Shown in pieces: positions 61,735-64,000 of a stretch of 64,000 bases of DNA. The stretch is from Streptomyces zhaozhouensis (lineage in GTDB: Bacteria; Actinomycetota; Actinomycetes; Streptomycetales; Streptomycetaceae): positions 182,435-246,434 of the forward strand of contig NZ_OCNE01000007.1 of NCBI RefSeq assembly GCF_900230195.1, read 5' to 3'. How positions within the stretch are numbered: the first letter of the stretch is position 1; each line of letters begins with the position of its first letter. The position numbers and the translations under genes were made by a program. The notes under the pieces are model-generated. The model saw nothing but the letters and a program-made list of their open reading frames with translations. It ran no database searches and was not told the origin of the DNA.

Positions 61735-63081
61735 TCAGCCCACCGGCACCGGTGCGGGCTCGGGAGCGGGCGCCGGGGCCGGCTCGGCGCGGGGCGCGGG
61801 GACGGGAGCCGGTTCCGAGTCGGGCGCCCTGCGGCGGAGGGCGTGGAACAGCAGGCCGGCGGCGGCGGGGAGCGCCACCAGCAGGCCGCCGGCGACCAAC
61901 GCGGCCCGTGCGCCCATGAGTTCCATCATCAGGCCGACCGTGGGCGGACCGACGAGGCCCCAACCGGTGCTGAGGCTGCGCCAGACGCCGAGCACCCGGC
62001 CGCGCATCTCGGGCGGCGGGTCGGTCTGGAGCACGGTGGCACCGGCGGTGTCGGAGACGGACTCCACCACGGCCATGGGGATCACCAGCAGGATCAGCAG
62101 GCCGAGGGTGGGGGTCAGCCCGGCCGCGATCTGGAAGACCGCGCCGATCGCGGACATGGCGGCGACCAGGCGGACCGAGGGGCGTTGCAGCACCCCGGCG
62201 AGGAGCGCGCCGACGATGCCGCCGACGGCCAGCGCGGTGGAGACGGTGCCGAAGGCGCCGGGACCGCCGGCGAGCGGGCCGGTGACCAGGACGGCCAGGG
62301 TCAGCGCGTAGTTGCGGCCGAAGACGGAGCTGAGCGCGGTGATACCGGCCAGCAGCACCAGCTGGGGGCGGCGACGGAAGAAGCGCAGCCCGGCGCGGGC
62401 GCCGCCGTCGTTGGGCTTTCCTGCCGCCTCCGGGGCGGCGGGCGCCGGCGCGTCCTCCGGTTCCTCGGCCGCGCGGTCCACGAGCCGGAGGAAGGGGATG
62501 ATCGCCGCGACGAAGACGAACGAAAAGCCGTTGGCGACGAACGCCGAGGCGGTTCCGAAGAGCACCACGGCGCCGCCGGCCAGCGCGGTGCCGGCGAGCC
62601 GGCCGACGCTGTGCACGGCGGAGCCCAGGGCGATCGCCGAGGGCACGTCGCGGCGCGGCACCAGGTCGTTGCCGAGCAGGGCGCAGGCCGGTCCGTCGAC
62701 GGTGCTGATGACGCCGGTGACGGCGGCCAGGAGCAGCAGCGCGGGCACGTTGAGCGCGTCGAGGGCCACCAGCACCGCGGTGGTGAAGGCGACGAGGCCG
62801 AGGGCGACCTGGCTGAGCGCGGCCGTCAGCTTGCGCGGCCAGGCGTCGACGACGGCGCCGCCGGCGAGGCCGAGCAGCAGCCCGGGGCCGGCCTGCACGG
62901 CCAGGGAGAGGCCGGTCATGGCGGCGGAGCCGGTGACCTGGAGCACGAGCAGGTTCTGGACGGTGAGCTGCATCCAGGTGCCGGCGTTGGAGACCAGGTT
63001 GGCCACGGACCACCAGCGCATACTGGGGTGCCGCAGGGAACGCCACGGGTTGTGTCCCCGGGCGCGGCGGAGTGTGGGCAT
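61735..63081 (-). CDS. MFS exporter (EntS/MFS_3-like)
   Basis: 448 residues from ATG 63081. It starts WRSLRHPSMRWWSVANLVSN and continues with NAGTWMQLTVQNLLVLQVTG, the hallmark of MFS_3/EntS-like exporters; about 11-12 membrane helices follow and a Pro/Ala/Glu-rich tail (EPAPVPAPRAEP) ends it. The MRGRVLGVWRSL loop is also typical. Substrate unknown; relatives export siderophores and antibiotics. Hairpin GCCCCGAGGGGC at 61697-61708 may be its terminator. Confidence 0.88.
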   Translation of the reverse strand: MPTLRRARGHNPWRSLRHPSMRWWSVANLVSNAGTWMQLTVQNLLVLQVTGSAAMTGLSLAVQAGPGLLLGLAGGAVVDAWPRKLTAALSQVALGLVAFTTAVLVALDALNVPALLLLAAVTGVISTVDGPACALLGNDLVPRRDVPSAIALGSAVHSVGRLAGTALAGGAVVLFGTASAFVANGFSFVFVAAIIPFLRLVDRAAEEPEDAPAPAAPEAAGKPNDGGARAGLRFFRRRPQLVLLAGITALSSVFGRNYALTLAVLVTGPLAGGPGAFGTVSTALAVGGIVGALLAGVLQRPSVRLVAAMSAIGAVFQIAAGLTPTLGLLILLVIPMAVVESVSDTAGATVLQTDPPPEMRGRVLGVWRSLSTGWGLVGPPTVGLMMELMGARAALVAGGLLVALPAAAGLLFHALRRRAPDSEPAPVPAPRAEPAPAPAPEPAPVPVG

Positions 63082-63390
63082 GAGGGTTCCCTGTGCCCCG
63101 GTCGGGGCGGCTGACGTGGGGAGGCGACGGGCGTCGGTGCCCGTGGAACGGCGCGATCCACCGTGGCAGACGGCGGGGCGGTCGGGAAGACCAAGATCGT
63201 TCCCAGGGGCGGCCGGAAGGGGTTCCGCCGTGTGGGCACGGGGTTCTCGGGGTTTGGTGGGGTTGGTCACAGAGCGGGGGCGGTCACCCTCGGACCCCCT
63301 TTAATTACGCCTTGTAGCTATTTGTTCGTATTCAGTGGGGGTGCCTGGGGACGTGGCCACGGAAGGGACAGGCCGCCGAAGGGAGCGGAC
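63082..63390. other. Intergenic region with AT-rich pocket
   Basis: 309 bases. The segment 63300-63336 (TTAATTACGCCTTGTAGCTA onward) is unusually AT-rich for this replicon and lies 55-90 bases before the epimerase fragment, as a promoter would. I cannot define hexamers at correct spacing. Confidence 0.4.
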
Positions 63391-63591
63391 ATGGAAGGCA
63401 GCACCGGCACGCCGTTCCGGCACGCCGTCGTCACCGGCGGCGCCGGGTTTCTCGGGTCGCACCTGTGCGAGGCGCTGCTGGCCGGCGGCACGGAGGTGAC
63501 CTGCGTCGACGACCTGTGCACCGCCCACCCCGACCAGACTCCTCGCGAGAGGGTAGGGGTTGAATTCATGGACCTGGTGGTGAGACTCTAG
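63391..63591 (+). pseudogene. Truncated NAD-dependent epimerase/dehydratase
   Basis: ATG 63391 (GGGAGCGG upstream) opens [20 protein letters not shown], the NAD-binding GxxGxxG start of UDP-sugar epimerases/decarboxylases, then [13 protein letters not shown]. Family similarity ends at about 63538, after which the frame reads [17 protein letters not shown] and stops at 63591. Full-length relatives have about 310-330 residues. Base composition also changes at this point, so foreign DNA has probably joined here. Confidence 0.65.
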
Positions 63592-63602
63592 ACCAGAAAA
63601 TA

Positions 63603-63848
63603 CACAGTGCATCACCTTGATGCATCACCAATGGAAACACGTTCATGCCCACGCGTGACAAGCTGTCAGGTCGCTCTCTATACGCGCCCATCGCGTGATA
63701 GCATGGGTCGGGCTTGGCCCCTTTACGTAACCCTCTCTGGTCTCCCCCTTCGATGTGCGGTTGAACTCATCAGCGTCCCCCTCACCCGCGCGTCACCCGA
63801 CGAGGGGGAGAGTGGCCCGAACCTCCAGTCCCTGCACAGTGCATCACC
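63603..63848 (+). repeat. Repeats around TGCATCACC in a non-coding tract
   Basis: CACAGTGCATCACC occurs at 63603-63616 and again at 63835-63848; a third TGCATCACC follows the first at 63621-63629, where TGATGCATCA (63618-63627) is a perfect palindrome. They may be operators of an accessory-element regulator or iteron-like sites. CCCCCTC/GAGGGGG (63777-63783, 63802-63808) forms a stem inside the tract. Confidence 0.6.
63655..63684 (+). promoter_or_regulatory. Candidate promoter in the terminal non-coding tract
   Basis: GTGACA (63655-63660), 18 bases, TATACG (63679-63684). TGACA-AGC-TGTCA (63656-63668) is a small palindrome over the -35. Transcription would run into the hairpin array. Confidence 0.4.
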
Positions 63849-63883
63849 AGCACGCAGCACCCTCCCCGTAGCCAGCTTCTCTT

Positions 63884-63988
63884 AGAGTCCCGCTTGCGGG
63901 ACTCTGCCTTTTCGCGCTTGCGCGAAAAGGCTTCACTGCATTTCGCATTCCGCTTGCGGAATGCTTTTCCCGCGCTTGCGCGGGAAAA
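63884..63988. repeat. Array of four perfect hairpins with identical TT loops
   Basis: Stems of 10, 12, 9 and 11 bp at 63884-63905, 63906-63931, 63945-63964 and 63965-63988. Each centre is CGCTTGCG; hairpins 1 and 3 have CCGCTTGCGG, 2 and 4 GCGCTTGCGC. Hairpins 1-2 and 3-4 abut with no gap. The outer stem sequences differ, so this is conserved structure rather than copied sequence. Possible roles: replication start or single-strand origin, linear-end palindromes, or RNA CUUG-tetraloop structures. The window ends 12 bases later. Confidence 0.75.
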
Positions 63989-64000
63989 CGCGCCGCCGCT

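Noticed and set aside
63603..63848. CRISPR-like array from repeated TGCATCACC
   Set aside because: Only three copies, too short and irregularly spaced (about 15 and 220 bases), with no cas genes.
63607..63885. 92-codon plus-strand frame in the terminal tract
   Set aside because: No ribosome binding site or coding bias; it overlaps direct repeats and a stem, so it is better seen as non-coding.

Overview
The window is Streptomyces-like chromosomal DNA: very high GC, strong G/C preference at third codon positions, GTG/TTG starts, GTGA/ATGA-coupled genes, and Streptomyces hallmark genes (tap-tpg linear-replicon end proteins, a Zur-type rpmE2 operon, PknB-like kinases, MmyB-like regulators). A tap-tpg pair, a decayed TtrA-like terminal helicase, a relaxase fragment, an IS110 element and an array of perfect hairpins at the right edge suggest a subtelomeric arm or a linear-plasmid-derived segment. 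No sequence search was run, so all names rest on recognised motifs and gene context.

Layout. 1-6.6 kb: exporters (DHA2 MFS, a coupled ABC exporter pair, a second MFS) followed by a relaxase fragment. 7.3-9.2 kb: a membrane Ser/Thr kinase with three repeats in its external domain. 9.4-12 kb: NmrA-like and NTF2-like genes divergent from an MmyB-like regulator. 12-13.5 kb: rpmE2-cobW zinc-starvation operon behind a Zur-like box. 13.6-15.7 kb: ArsR-SulP operon with a perfect operator palindrome. 15.7-21.1 kb: secreted arabinoxylan-degrading set (feruloyl esterase, GH10 xylanase, GH43, divergent GH62). 21.1-22.8 kb: a MerR-HEAT fusion and a HEAT protein. 22.9-31 kb: a nine-gene run encoding a 2-oxoacid dehydrogenase (E1a, E1b, E2), a crotonase and PaaABCDE. 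31.2-32.9 kb: MmyB-like regulator divergent from an SDR. 33-35.6 kb: tap-tpg. 35.8-38 kb: MFS and two hypothetical genes.

38.2-44 kb is the most unusual locus: a promoter with a leaderless seven-codon minigene, an SGNH hydrolase, a 28-residue very basic peptide gene with a textbook ribosome binding site, a double heme-oxygenase-like diiron protein, a NodU/TobZ-type carbamoyltransferase and an SxtJ-like membrane peptide. It may be a small peptide-associated tailoring pathway that I cannot match to a named system.

44-55 kb: ArsR/SRPBCC/hydrolase genes sharing one operator over both start codons, a methyltransferase, two quinone-reductase-like enzymes, peptidase E, an FAD monooxygenase, an MBL hydrolase, and an IS30-HTH/MarR-like regulator divergent from a DrrAB-like exporter with four copies of an 8-bp box. 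55.4-64 kb: gene fragments, a cytosolic kinase with TPR repeats, a dienelactone hydrolase, the broken TtrA-like gene, IS110, an MFS exporter, a truncated epimerase, and a 400-bp non-coding tract with repeats and four hairpins.
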